Source: Blastopirellula marina
GTDB lineage: Bacteria > Planctomycetota > Planctomycetia > Pirellulales > Pirellulaceae
Assembly (NCBI RefSeq): GCF_002967715.1
Contig: NZ_PUIA01000035.1
Span: 62,001 to 126,000 of the forward strand
Reading direction: 5' to 3'
DNA: 64,000 nucleotides
The notes under the pieces were generated by a model that did no database searches, was not told where the DNA came from, and was given only the letters and a program-made list of their open reading frames with translations. Each line of letters begins with the position of its first letter. Position 1 is the first letter of the stretch. The position numbers were made by a program, and so were the translations under genes. Below are positions 16,401 to 25,194 of the stretch, piece after piece.

Positions 16401-19341
16401 ATTCTCGGTACTGACCTGCTGCATAAAGCGAACAACTATAATAGTTTAGTGACTGTCCTTGCCCCCAGACATCGTCGAATTCCTTCCGCAATTTCAGCGA
16501 CCGTTGGGCATAGTCAATCGCTCGCTTGAATAACGGAATCAGACACGCAACCGGCGCGTGCAACGAGTAAGCACTTGCCAGTTCAGGGCTTGGCAAGAAT
16601 TCTTCCGCATAGTTCAGCCCGCGCAAGTGAGCGGATAGGCATTCCAGTTTACTTCGACAGTACCAACAGCCGTGCGCCAACAAGGCGAAAAGTTGAATTG
16701 CCAGACGCTCCGAGTCATTCGGCGGTCGCCGCTTTCGTTGGAGCAACATTTTTGGGAAGCAGGAATGCAGGACCTGCTTGCACGCTTCCCACATGAGCAG
16801 AATCGTTCCCAGGACTTTATTTCTGGGGACCATGCATCCTAAGCTTCGCAGGGCTGTTTCAAAGCCTTTGGTGGCGGCTTCCATATCGCCGCGTTTGAAC
16901 GACAGCTCGGCCAGTTTGCTCTGAATCTTGGCGCGATCGAGATCTCCTTCGGCAAGCTCGGCGGCAAGCTCAAACTGTGGTGCGGCTTCCGGGTATTGTC
17001 CCCGAAGCATCAGGGCATCACCAAGTCCTTCGGCAATCCGGAAGCGAATGGATTTAGGTTGGTTCTCCGCCCCCTTCTGCGCGATCCGATATTGCCGTTC
17101 GGCAACTTCCAACGAAAACTGACTGCGTGCCTGTTCTGCGGCCTGCAAGGCATACCCCAGGGCAGTTTCCGAGGCACCTGCTTCATCCAGGTGGTAAGCA
17201 ATTTCGGAAACGCGTGAAGGGCTGTGTTCCTGTAGATGCAAAGCTGCCCGGAGGTGTAACTGTTTCTGTTCATTCGGATCGAGTCGATCCAACAACGAAC
17301 TACGAATCTTATCGTGCACGAACACGAACTGGCCACCATCCGCACGCTCCCAGATCAGGTTACGATCTTTGGCGTGTAGCAACGCTCCCACTGCCGCCGG
17401 TACGGTTAATCGAGCTAAAGACGCTGCGGTATCCAGGCTGAATTCTTTTCCCACCAGGGCCCCGACCGACAGCAATTCGATCGTTTCCTCGGGAAGCATC
17501 TCGATTCGATGAGCAAGGAACGATGCCGCTTCTTGCGAAGACTGGATATCGCGGATCGCTCTTTCGTCGACCTGCCAGGCACCATCTTCCGCAACCAACG
17601 CTCCCGATTCGACCAGGCCACGCAATACGGCCGAGGCCATAAAGGGACTACCGCTGGCCAATCGTGTAACAACCTCCACCGCTTCCGGTGGTAGCGAACC
17701 GGCCATCGACTCGGCCAGCTGCCGAATCTCGTCCTTTCGCAAGGTCAAAAGGCAAATTTGTTGGCATCTGGGGATCGAGCGTAACGCGTGATCATCGTTC
17801 ACCTCTTCGCTTCGAAACGAACAGATCAGCGAGCTATGGCGTTCCTCTTGCCGCGTCTGCGTGTGCCAGCGACGAATCAAGCTGTAAGTTAACGCGTCGG
17901 CCCACTGGCAATCGTCGAGAATAATGATCGCGGGACGATCTCGACTACCTAATGCTCCGAGAAAACGGATCAATGAGTCGATCGTTCTGTTTTCACCAAA
18001 TGCGGCTGGCGATTGATCGGTGATGCGCCCTGTCGGTTGCAGCACGGCTCCCAGTGATGGCAACGCAGCCACCAGAGCATCCGCCATGTCTCCCACGCGT
18101 TCTTGGACACGGCTGAGCAGCTCTCGGTCTTTCTGAGCGACCGAGAGAAAGCCGTCGACGATCCCCTCCAAGGTTCGATAGGGACGTTGACCGACATTGG
18201 TTGTCGCTTGCCCGCGTAGCACCCAATTGTTGTTGCGTCGAGCCACACGTACGGCTTCGACCAACAGGCGACTCTTCCCGAGGCCTGACTCCCCTTCGAC
18301 CAAGATCACCGAGGACTTACCCTGCCGTGTTTCGCGAATGAAACTATTAAGTTGCTTCAGCTCTTCTTCTCGTCCGACGAATGTCGGTTCGGTCAGCGTA
18401 CAACGGCGATCGCAGGCCCCAATCGCGACGTGTGCGCCTGAATCACCGGCGGCGAGTAGTTCCTCGATCGCAAGCAAGTCAGCGACCACGGCACTGGCCA
18501 GTTGATAGCGGTCGTGTGGATCTTTTCTCAGCAGACGTTGAACCAGTTCATCCAGATCTCGGGGAACTTCCGGGTTAATGGTCGGCAAATCAGGCACCGG
18601 TGCCGTAAGATGCTCGAACAAGATCGCCCCGGCTCCTTGCCCCTGAAACGGCAGCCGTCCAGCCAAACAGCGAAACAGCAAGATTCCCGCCGCATACAAA
18701 TCGGAAGGAGGCCCCACGTCGGTATCGATCGAGCCTGCTTCTTCAGGCGACATGAACGAGACCGTTTCGCATTCTCGTTCGCCAAACAGCTGATCAGGAT
18801 GGAATCGCTTGACGGTGCCAAATCCACCAAGCATCGCGCCAGCTATCACCCCCGGATCGCTACTTAGCGATCGGACAAACATATTCGAAGGCGTCACGTC
18901 GCGATGCAGGGAACCTCGCCGATGAAGCGAATCCAGAGCAGTGAAGAGATCCTTGCCAATTTGAATGGTTTCTTCCACGGAAAGCGGGCTAGTAGTCAAC
19001 TTTTGACTTAGCGAAATCCCCTCGTTCCAAGGCATTACCACATAGAACTCGGTATCCGTTCGAATGAAATCGAGCACCGGAACCAACTGGGCGTTGGGAT
19101 GCTCATGGCGGATTGACGCCTCGAACTCAATGCGCGCGCGGGTGCCTGAAGTGACAGACTTCAATTCGATGACTTTAATCTCGACGCCATTGCCCGTTTC
19201 TCGGTCGTTTCCCCAATACGTACGCACAAAGGGGGAATCACCGCTGGATGCATTGACCTCGTATCGCGCGAGAATCTCTTCTGGCACTTCCCATCCAACT
19301 TCGGTTGGGATGACTTTTGTTCCCGCTTCTCTTTCCACCAT
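13396..19341 (-). CDS. Giant kinase-like / AAA ATPase / GAF / hybrid histidine kinase
   Basis: A 1981-residue signalling protein with no signal peptide or clear membrane helix. Domains in order: a Ser/Thr-kinase-like domain (about 25-290); an AAA-type ATPase with Walker A GESGLGKS (about 350-357) and Walker B IIILDDCQWAD; a long TPR-like helical region (about 690-1260); a GAF domain (about 1290-1425); a coiled coil (about 1430-1475); HisKA with phospho-acceptor His1483 in SHEIRTPLNG; HATPase (about 1590-1700); a degenerate receiver (about 1717-1840); and a canonical receiver with Asp1904 (LVLMDLEMPEMDG). The kinase-like domain keeps Lys56 and the HRD (146-148), but has Thr instead of Lys at 150 and lacks the DFG Asp (Gly173), so it may be catalytically weak or dead. 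There is no C-terminal HPt; a stand-alone HPt gene lies at 21954. This architecture is known from cyanobacteria, myxobacteria and planctomycetes. Confidence 0.92.
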   Translation of the reverse strand: MVEREAGTKVIPTEVGWEVPEEILARYEVNASSGDSPFVRTYWGNDRETGNGVEIKVIELKSVTSGTRARIEFEASIRHEHPNAQLVPVLDFIRTDTEFYVVMPWNEGISLSQKLTTSPLSVEETIQIGKDLFTALDSLHRRGSLHRDVTPSNMFVRSLSSDPGVIAGAMLGGFGTVKRFHPDQLFGERECETVSFMSPEEAGSIDTDVGPPSDLYAAGILLFRCLAGRLPFQGQGAGAILFEHLTAPVPDLPTINPEVPRDLDELVQRLLRKDPHDRYQLASAVVADLLAIEELLAAGDSGAHVAIGACDRRCTLTEPTFVGREEELKQLNSFIRETRQGKSSVILVEGESGLGKSRLLVEAVRVARRNNNWVLRGQATTNVGQRPYRTLEGIVDGFLSVAQKDRELLSRVQERVGDMADALVAALPSLGAVLQPTGRITDQSPAAFGENRTIDSLIRFLGALGSRDRPAIIILDDCQWADALTYSLIRRWHTQTRQEERHSSLICSFRSEEVNDDHALRSIPRCQQICLLTLRKDEIRQLAESMAGSLPPEAVEVVTRLASGSPFMASAVLRGLVESGALVAEDGAWQVDERAIRDIQSSQEAASFLAHRIEMLPEETIELLSVGALVGKEFSLDTAASLARLTVPAAVGALLHAKDRNLIWERADGGQFVFVHDKIRSSLLDRLDPNEQKQLHLRAALHLQEHSPSRVSEIAYHLDEAGASETALGYALQAAEQARSQFSLEVAERQYRIAQKGAENQPKSIRFRIAEGLGDALMLRGQYPEAAPQFELAAELAEGDLDRAKIQSKLAELSFKRGDMEAATKGFETALRSLGCMVPRNKVLGTILLMWEACKQVLHSCFPKMLLQRKRRPPNDSERLAIQLFALLAHGCWYCRSKLECLSAHLRGLNYAEEFLPSPELASAYSLHAPVACLIPLFKRAIDYAQRSLKLRKEFDDVWGQGQSLNYYSCSLYAAGQYRECIEKGREAIQLLERTGDYWQVHIARYQVAASLYHLGNFREAIAEAKNNHRSGVELGDEQASGIILDVWARATLGNIPDSLFEAELARTRHDAQGRTQLYIAVGIRDLHQGKIESAIAALEQAVNTANSAGIQNAYTAPALPWLATAIRMQAESTVPHAPALRSERIAKAEQIALRAIAAAKVCPNDLPRAIRERAIISAMRGNYRQSRRLFDKSFAVAKQLGAIYEQALTLQHRGQVGQSAGWTDAVHDERESQRLFDELTIEQEAENTRGGQLGTLSLVDRFDTVLHVGRRIASALSTDRIYEEASLGATRLLRGENSLLLEFDRDDALAEPTLVLGASDVPFDRTNLQRATEAGRAMTFIETSNEGDLHRDTTNPRSAIYIPIFVRNRLSACVCVTHSQVVGLFGTDEERLADFVGTIAGAALENAQGFMELTNLNTTLEQRVAERTAAAETRAAELARSNLQLERTAKELRLTEEQLRVAKVAAETANDAKSRFLATMSHEIRTPLNGILGMTELALRTQLTSQQRNCLTVINQSGDALLSLLNDILDISKIEAGKMHLEAIPMQPQGVMTSSVRPLAVNAAKKGLELLYRIAPSVPETVEGDPCRLRQVIMNLVGNAIKFTDHGEVFIDCTVESEEDGPQLHIAVRDTGPGIPEDKLATIFESFEQSDSSTTRRYGGTGLGLAISSQIVALMEGKLWVESKLGHGSTFHVAIPLKSISAEAEMSSNPLDSQRVLLVSEHPTSHGLYQEILEHAGANWERVTLDQALRHVQAANQMGTSDDTVLVLDWGTNSDHLEPWFTKPGSADLFKVPHVVLIPPTGVPAEIDHCSMVTIAKPVSANELVDAIKSAGLGCADSEDIELLDHPKGERSLHILLADDAPVNQEVASGILEVFGHTCEVASTGREALECYQRGKFDLVLMDLEMPEMDGNQATDAIRQWEQENGQRTPIVAMTAHALEGARENCLAAGMDDYLSKPIQPERLKQLLDEIAVSGNVPTA

Positions 19342-19741
19342 GGTCCTATTTCGTTCTCATCTATGGCACCGCCATGACCTTTGGCAAACCAACTCTCTGC
19401 CAATGCCAATTCGATCCCTGTTTCCAAGAGAGAATGCTGCACCTTCCCAGGTTTCTTTCGCGCGCGCTATTAGCGCACGAAATCAGCTAAACCATAGCTT
19501 TCTTTAGAGCGGACAAACGAACCGAGATACTTATAGCGCTTACTGCGCAATACGTATGGGTCATAAGGGGCACTTAATTGATGAATCTTACGCAAGCGCA
19601 CCCCCCCTTATGTCTAAATAGCGACTTTCTTGGTTGATTTTCTCATCTTTAAACATTCTGATGTATTCGCGAGTCACGCCGCTTTAATTTTTTTGCGGCG
19701 AAATATGCCCACTTTGGAACCTTAGTGTTTAGGTATTAGCC
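19342..19741. promoter_or_regulatory. Divergent promoter region with inverted repeats
   Basis: This 400-bp gap separates the divergent kinase and methyltransferase genes and is more AT-rich than its surroundings. It contains a 9-bp inverted repeat (19562-19570 with 19603-19611) and a hairpin with a T-filled loop (19677-19682 with 19695-19700) about 40 bp before the methyltransferase ATG. No convincing gene is present. Regulatory use of the repeats is a guess. Confidence 0.45.
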
Positions 19742-20857
19742 ATGATACAGTCGAATGATTCGACCACTTTCAGACGACCAAGTGTGATCGAATTCTTCTC
19801 GAAGGACGTGGCGGAATTCAAGCGTCAGCTTACTCAACTGGAGAGCGAGATCGACAAGGATGCCATCCCGCAACGAAACGATGAGTTTCATAAGCGAACG
19901 CTCGCCGCCTTTCAGCAATCTCAAGTAGCATGTCGCGATTTCGAGCGGGAACACGAAAACGATCCCGACCTGATCAAAGAAGTTCAAGCACGTTTTCTCG
20001 ACGAAACCGCTCCCTGGTTCTCGCAAAGCTGGATCGCCAATCGCTCGCGTACCAAGCCTAGCGGTTTCGCCGGGGATTATGAGATGCTCGTAAAACTTTA
20101 CGAGGAAGAGACTCCGGCCCGAGGAATTGGGGCTTATATCGACCTTTGCATCTCAGAATTGCCTCTGGCAAATGCTGTTCGCGGGCGTAAAGACATGGTA
20201 CGCGAGTACCTTCTGAACGAAATCGCCAAACGCGAAGGTGATCTGCGCATCATGGACATTGCATGTGGCCCATGCCGCGAGTTTTTGGATTGGCCTGAGT
20301 TTGAGGGTCGTAACATTGAAGTAATCGCGATGGATAATGATCCGGTCGCATTGGAGTACATCGAGGCCACTGTCGCATCGCAACTCCCACCTTCGACGAC
20401 TCTCAAGCCTGTTCGCTTCAATGCCATGCGAGCTCGCAACGCCGAAGCGACCAAGGCGAAGTACGGTACATTCGATATAATCTATAGCGTCGGTTTGGCG
20501 GACTACCTCACCGATGACCATCTAATTGGTATCTTTAGTGGGCTTGGCGAAACCTTGTCGGATGGCGGTGCCCTGGTAATCGCCTTTAAGGATACCGATC
20601 AATATGACGAAACCCCCTATCAATGGCATTTAGACTGGTTCTTCTATCAACGAACCGTAGAAGATGTGTTAAATGTTTATGATATGGCAGGATTTAACAC
20701 AGATAAGATGGAATTGTCGCGTGATCGCACAGGGATCATCGTCAACTATGTAAGCCATCGTGCACCGGACTGCATTCGCCGACTAGACGCCGCAGAAATG
20801 CCACGCCCCTCCCGAGCTGGGCGAATTGCCAAGAATGGCAAGGTCGTCGAAAGCTAA
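19742..20857 (+). CDS. Class I SAM-dependent methyltransferase of unknown substrate
   Basis: A 371-residue protein. The N-terminal about 160 residues are helical (VIEFFSKDVAEFKRQLTQLESEIDK; later SGFAGDYEMLVKLYEEE). A Rossmann methyltransferase domain follows: motif I MDIACGPC (171-178), motif II acidic VIAMDNDP, and a post-I segment YGTFDIIYSVGLADYLTDD. The helical lead with the conserved SGFAGDYE block marks a subfamily whose substrate I do not know. There is no signal peptide. It is divergent from the giant hybrid kinase and convergent with the HD-GYP regulator; the two stop codons overlap. This location suggests a link to the phosphorelay, either as an output enzyme or as the maker of a small signal, but this is inference. 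Confidence 0.82.
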   Translation: MIQSNDSTTFRRPSVIEFFSKDVAEFKRQLTQLESEIDKDAIPQRNDEFHKRTLAAFQQSQVACRDFEREHENDPDLIKEVQARFLDETAPWFSQSWIANRSRTKPSGFAGDYEMLVKLYEEETPARGIGAYIDLCISELPLANAVRGRKDMVREYLLNEIAKREGDLRIMDIACGPCREFLDWPEFEGRNIEVIAMDNDPVALEYIEATVASQLPPSTTLKPVRFNAMRARNAEATKAKYGTFDIIYSVGLADYLTDDHLIGIFSGLGETLSDGGALVIAFKDTDQYDETPYQWHLDWFFYQRTVEDVLNVYDMAGFNTDKMELSRDRTGIIVNYVSHRAPDCIRRLDAAEMPRPSRAGRIAKNGKVVES

Positions 20858-21957
20858 TTGGCTGTGGGGATCGGTCCCGTAGGGAACGATACGCTTGGCG
20901 ACATCTGGGGGAGCTCTGGGTAAACCAACGCGTCATTAAGTCGCTGATTGATGTCGACGATCTCTTCTTCACGGCGGAAGAAGGCGTCGACAACATCAGG
21001 ATCGAAATGGGCACCGCGTCCCTCGCGGATAATCTGGCAAGCTTTCTCGTGACTGAAAGCTTCCTTGTAGACACGTGCGGTGGTCAGTGCATCGTAAACG
21101 TCGGCAACAGCAACAATGCGGCCACAAAGAGGAATGTCCTCACCTTTGAGGCCGTAAGGATAGCCAGTGCCGTCGTACTTTTCATGATGCGAGCAGGCGA
21201 TATCTCGCGCGAAACGCAGATAGGCAGCCTCCGGTTGTTCTCGCAAAGCAGCATCCAACGTGTGGAACCCCACCAACGTATGCTGCTTCATGATCTCGAA
21301 CTCTTCCGCAGTCAATTTGCCCGGCTTAAGCAACACGTGATCCGGGATTCCGACTTTGCCAATATCGTGCAGCGGACTGGTCAGGTAGATCGTCCGGACG
21401 TAGTCGGCATCGACTGTGTCGGCGTACTTTGGTTGTTGCGAGAGGTCCTCTGCCAGAAGACGCGAGTACTCGCGCATGCGTTCAAGATGGGCACCGGTTT
21501 CCGGATCGCGTGATTCGGCTAGTTTGGCCAACGCGAAGATTATCACGTTACGACTTTCAAGCGATACGATTCGATTCGCTGCACGAAGCCGAATATGAAG
21601 TTCTTCTGGGTCGAAAGGCTTAGTAATAAAGTCGTCGGCACCTGCCCTGAGACCGCTTACAAGGTTGTGTTGGCGATCGAGTGACGTCAGCAGAATGAAA
21701 TACACGTATCCACTTAAAGGACGCTGACGCACGCGTCGACAAAGTTCGACTCCTGACATTCCCGGCATCTGCCAGTCAGAAAGAACAATCCGGAAATCCC
21801 CCTGGTAGATCATCTCCAGAGCTTCATTTCCATCCCGCGCTGTTTCGACGGGAATTCCCAGTGCACTGAGAACGTCACTAAGCATGCCCAGGCACGATGG
21901 ATCATCATCTACCAGCAAAATAGGAGCTTGGATGGTATCTCGATCATGAATGATCAT
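20854..21957 (-). CDS. Response regulator with HD-GYP output domain
   Basis: A 367-residue RpfG-like protein. The start at 21957 (MIIHDRDTIQAPILLVDDDP) is preceded by the strong ribosome site GGGGGAAG. The receiver domain (about 10-130) has the acidic pair DDD near 17-19, phospho-acceptor Asp61 (SDWQMPGMSG) and TKPFDPEEL. The HD-GYP domain (about 150-345) has the metal-binding HDIGKVGIPDHVLLKPGKL and HHEKYDGTGYPYGLKGEDIPL with the GYP triad, so cyclic-di-GMP phosphodiesterase activity is expected. The start overlaps the end of the HPt gene by four bases, which implies coupled translation and a direct phosphotransfer partnership. Confidence 0.93.
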   Translation of the reverse strand: MIIHDRDTIQAPILLVDDDPSCLGMLSDVLSALGIPVETARDGNEALEMIYQGDFRIVLSDWQMPGMSGVELCRRVRQRPLSGYVYFILLTSLDRQHNLVSGLRAGADDFITKPFDPEELHIRLRAANRIVSLESRNVIIFALAKLAESRDPETGAHLERMREYSRLLAEDLSQQPKYADTVDADYVRTIYLTSPLHDIGKVGIPDHVLLKPGKLTAEEFEIMKQHTLVGFHTLDAALREQPEAAYLRFARDIACSHHEKYDGTGYPYGLKGEDIPLCGRIVAVADVYDALTTARVYKEAFSHEKACQIIREGRGAHFDPDVVDAFFRREEEIVDINQRLNDALVYPELPQMSPSVSFPTGPIPTAN

Positions 21958-22331
21958 TGACTTCCCCCGGTCCGATGTTGCGAAATGAGTTGGCTCAAAC
22001 GGCAACATTCGTCACGAATATCAGCAAGAGATTCTTCGTCGTAATTCAGTTTTTCTTCCGCACGTCTTTCCAAATGCATCGCATACCCTGCCAGGCGATC
22101 TGCCGAAACAGTCAAGGACGTACCTTTAATGCGATGAGCAATGCGAGCAACTTCCTGCGAATTGAGTGACTCAACGGCCTCTTCCAGAGATTGAAGATCG
22201 TCCACCAAGGAATCTTGAAAGCGGTTCAAAGCCTTCTCGACCAGATCGAGACGACCAATACATCGTGACTTCAAGGTTTCCCAATTGATTGACTGTTCTT
22301 CAGCCGGCGCGTGCGTTTGCTGCAATCTCAT
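21954..22331 (-). CDS. Histidine phosphotransfer (HPt) protein
   Basis: A 125-residue HPt protein. The ATG at 22331 is preferred because GGAGG lies six bases before it. The signature AHRIKG (His66, H-x-x-K-G) sits in a four-helix region (WETLKSRCIGRLDLVEKALNRFQDSLVDDLQSLEEAVESLNSQEVARIAHRIKGTSL can be read across residues 17-73). It would shuttle phosphate between a hybrid kinase receiver and the coupled HD-GYP response regulator. The giant hybrid kinase at 13396-19341 ends in a receiver and has no HPt of its own, which makes it the natural upstream partner, though this is inferred. Confidence 0.9.
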   Translation of the reverse strand: MRLQQTHAPAEEQSINWETLKSRCIGRLDLVEKALNRFQDSLVDDLQSLEEAVESLNSQEVARIAHRIKGTSLTVSADRLAGYAMHLERRAEEKLNYDEESLADIRDECCRLSQLISQHRTGGSQ

Positions 22332-22543
22332 CAACTGCCTCCGCGGAACGTAACCGATGCACTAAGAAAAGGATGCGGTGTGCAAAAACGGGATATCTTA
22401 CGAAAGATAGGTTACATTTCTCTGAGGGTCAAAACGCCTGGGTTCTGACCGGTCAATCGGCGGCACATCAGGCATAATCCGCATAACACTTTCGCCTACC
22501 CCCAAGTCGCGTAGCGCGTTTTATGCAAACTCCCGATTTTTGA

Positions 22544-23740
22544 CTAATACCGAATCTGAACACCCATTACCAGCGAGTGGGCACTGATGCGGTGCGAGAT
22601 GGTATCGTTGGCACCAAATGGGGGCGAAGGAGCTGGTCCCGAAACCGAAGAATCGACCAGGTACACATAGGCGAGATTCAACTCGACTCCGTCGGTCAAC
22701 AAACAACCGGCACCCAACGCGATGTTATGCGTCTGGATCAACGGGTTGGCAACGTTCGTGAAGACATCTTCCGAGCCGATCGGGTTCTGATTGAAGTTGT
22801 AACCAGCTCGCAACTTCCACAGGTCGTTCAGTTGATACTGAGCACCGATCGCTCCAGCGAAGACGTTGTCCCAGCCGAGATCGCTAAAACCCTGAGTATT
22901 GGCATAATCGAAATAACGTGCATCCGCGGCGAAGACCCAGCGTTCCCAGCCGTAATAGGCCAGGCCAGTGGACAGGATCATGGGGTAATCCAGATCAAAG
23001 CGAACCACGCCAGATGGAGTAAAGAAGCGGAACTGCTCAAACCACTGCGTGCTCTTGATCGTGAAACCAGCTCGCCAACAATTCGGGCTGGCATAATAAA
23101 TCCCCCCTTGGATACCGCCGCCCCAATGTACGCGGTTGCCAGAGCCAGCCGTGCTGGTGGGCGTAATGGCCGAAGGCCCTAGCGGGTCGAACTGCATGCG
23201 GGCAGCGGTAATTGTCGGAGCGACACCGACCGACCAGCATTCTCCCAAGCGAACGGACATGGTGGGAGCGATCTGCATGATTTCCGCATCCGCAAACACG
23301 GGACTTGATGCCAGCAGCGGATTACTCGGGTCGACTGGCATATTATTCCGGAAGCCGCCAATCCCGTAGACCCCCATACCGATGGTCAACGGGGTCCCTT
23401 CAAGATGATCAACCCAACCAACCGCAGGGATAATCGCCACGCCAGCCTCCCCATTGGTCGTATTCGTATTGCCCCCGACAGTGGATGAAAGCTCGATATC
23501 GGCCAACAGTCCTTCCATGCCGAACGACACTTCAGACTGTTCAAGATAGCTGATCGACGCCGGATTCCAGTGCAGAGCCCCAATCGCATCGAGTGGCGCT
23601 GCGGTACCTGCCCCACCCATCGATCGATTCACTGGGCCTACCCCTGTTACGGCGATACCTTGCCCATAAGCCATAGCTCCGGTTGCCAAAACCAGAAGTA
23701 TCCCCAGCACGTATCGAATAGGATGAGAGAGAATCGCCAT
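22544..23740 (-). CDS. FadL/TodX (OmpP1)-type outer-membrane transport protein
   Basis: A 398-residue beta-barrel protein. The ATG at 23740 gives the signal peptide MAILSHPIRYVLGILLVLATGAMAYG; a TTG five codons upstream is the alternative. The mature N-terminus carries the family signature NRSMGGAGTAAPLDAIGALHWNPASI. Alternating aromatic/polar strands run to a C-terminal strand ending in QIRY, as expected of an outer-membrane barrel. FadL proteins admit hydrophobic molecules such as long-chain fatty acids. No obvious functional partner is adjacent. The 22335-22543 gap holds no gene. Confidence 0.87.
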   Translation of the reverse strand: MAILSHPIRYVLGILLVLATGAMAYGQGIAVTGVGPVNRSMGGAGTAAPLDAIGALHWNPASISYLEQSEVSFGMEGLLADIELSSTVGGNTNTTNGEAGVAIIPAVGWVDHLEGTPLTIGMGVYGIGGFRNNMPVDPSNPLLASSPVFADAEIMQIAPTMSVRLGECWSVGVAPTITAARMQFDPLGPSAITPTSTAGSGNRVHWGGGIQGGIYYASPNCWRAGFTIKSTQWFEQFRFFTPSGVVRFDLDYPMILSTGLAYYGWERWVFAADARYFDYANTQGFSDLGWDNVFAGAIGAQYQLNDLWKLRAGYNFNQNPIGSEDVFTNVANPLIQTHNIALGAGCLLTDGVELNLAYVYLVDSSVSGPAPSPPFGANDTISHRISAHSLVMGVQIRY

Positions 23741-24055
23741 TATCCGCCTCGTCAAGGAAGATTCCGCCAGAAAAATCGATAGAACCTATACGAGACTTGC
23801 CATCGGCGCATCCGATAGCATTTCGGTAGGGATTTCACCTACGTATCCCCAGATTATCGGGGCAATGCGCAAAGCTTTTCCGATTGCTGTGACCTGAACT
23901 GACGTTCTTGCGAGTTTCAGCCCACACGGTGCTGGCACTCCCATTCCGACGGGGGAATCGCACTTACCGCCATCCGTGGTATCCGGAGTTGAGACAACGT
24001 TTACAAGCGATTTCCTGCAGATCTGACGACGGCCAAAGAAAAAGCTTTACTCACA

Positions 24056-24073
24056 TGATGTCACGTGGTATCT
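24056..24073. promoter_or_regulatory. Operator copy 1 (LacI-type 18-bp palindrome)
   Basis: TGATGTCACGTGGTATCT, an imperfect palindrome centred on CG. It lies 82 bp before the GTG start of the first oxidoreductase gene and matches three copies near nagB and the DUF1559 gene (29661, 29843, 30159). The consensus is TGATRTCA-SS-TGAYATCA. The remainder of 23741-24154 shows no gene. Confidence 0.65.
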
Positions 24074-24154
24074 TTGGCGTCATCGAAATGATGAACTCGA
24101 CGTCCGGTCTGCCAGCCAGGCGTTCCTGCCTCCTCCCAATCAAAGGCTCTGCCC

Positions 24155-25132
24155 GTGAGAATCTCGTTCGCTATCACCACGACCGCTTGTTTAATGGCTA
24201 GCTTGCTTATGACCTCTTCAGCGAATGCCGCCGACACGCTTCGGATCGGCTTGATCGGCCTCGATAGTTCCCACGCCGTGGCATTCACTAAGACGATCAA
24301 CGCGAAAGAGCCAATTCCTGAATTGAAAAACGCCAAAGTCGTTGCCGCGTTTCCTGGAGGAAGTCCGGACCTGCCAACCAGTGCCGATCGGATCGAGGGC
24401 TTCACCAAGCAGGTCAGCGAGATGGGGGTCGAGATCGTTCCCTCGATTGATGCCCTGCTCAAAAAGGTGGATGCCGTCATCATGAACAGCGTCGACGGCC
24501 GCGTGCACCTGCAACAAGCCAAGCCGGCTCTTGAGGCAGGCATTCCCATCTTCGTCGACAAGCCAATTACGGCCTCGCTCGACGAAACCAAACAGCTGAT
24601 TGCCCTGTCGAAGAAGACCGGTACTCCTTTCTTCTCTTCTTCTACCCTCCGCTTCTGCCAAGAGGTGATCGATTTGAAGAAAGAAGATGTCGTCGGCTGC
24701 GTTGCTTATAGCCCCTGCAAACTTGACCCGACCCATCCCGATCTCTTCTGGTACGGCATTCACGGCGTAGAGACCCTCTTTACGGTAATGGGCCCTGGCT
24801 GCCAGTCCGTGCAGCGTACTCAGGCCGACGGGGTCGAAATCGTCACCGGAGTCTGGGAAGATGGCCGAGTTGGAACTTTTCGCGGGATTCGCGATGGTGC
24901 GGCAGGTTACGGCGTACTCGTCTTCGGCAAAAAAGATATTGAACTAACCAAGATTCGTGCTGGCTACGATTTACTGGTTGTCGAGATCGTCAAATTCTTC
25001 CGCACGAAAGAGGCTCCGGTTTCCCCCGAACAGACACTTGAAATTGTGGCCTTCATGACTGCCGCCGACATGAGCCGCGATGCTGATGGCAAAACTATTT
25101 CGATGGATAGCCTATTAAGCGAAAAGAAATAG
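24155..25132 (+). CDS. Secreted Gfo/Idh/MocA-family oxidoreductase
   Basis: A 325-residue protein with GTG start and signal peptide (MRISFAITTTACLMASLLMTSSANAA). The N-terminal Rossmann domain (LRIGLIGLDSSHAVAF) is unusual in lacking a full GxGxxG. The catalytic-region motif is FVDKPI (the family EKP with Asp for Glu), at about residue 132. The C-terminal alpha/beta domain is shorter than usual. The family reduces or oxidises sugar or cyclitol carbons with NAD(P); export of such enzymes with bound cofactor is common in planctomycetes. It is followed after 62 bp by a second oxidoreductase in the same direction and preceded by operator copy 1. The substrate is unknown, probably a sugar derivative. 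Confidence 0.85.
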   Translation: MRISFAITTTACLMASLLMTSSANAADTLRIGLIGLDSSHAVAFTKTINAKEPIPELKNAKVVAAFPGGSPDLPTSADRIEGFTKQVSEMGVEIVPSIDALLKKVDAVIMNSVDGRVHLQQAKPALEAGIPIFVDKPITASLDETKQLIALSKKTGTPFFSSSTLRFCQEVIDLKKEDVVGCVAYSPCKLDPTHPDLFWYGIHGVETLFTVMGPGCQSVQRTQADGVEIVTGVWEDGRVGTFRGIRDGAAGYGVLVFGKKDIELTKIRAGYDLLVVEIVKFFRTKEAPVSPEQTLEIVAFMTAADMSRDADGKTISMDSLLSEKK

Positions 25133-25194
25133 TCCATCGCCTGGCCTCAGCGTTTCATCCCTATTGAACTCCGTTCTGCCCTACAGGTACCGAC

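Noticed and set aside
22391-22410. Near-palindrome ATATCTTACGAAAGATAG downstream of the FadL-like gene
   Set aside because: Only five to six bases pair and no T-tract follows on the minus strand, so I do not call a terminator.
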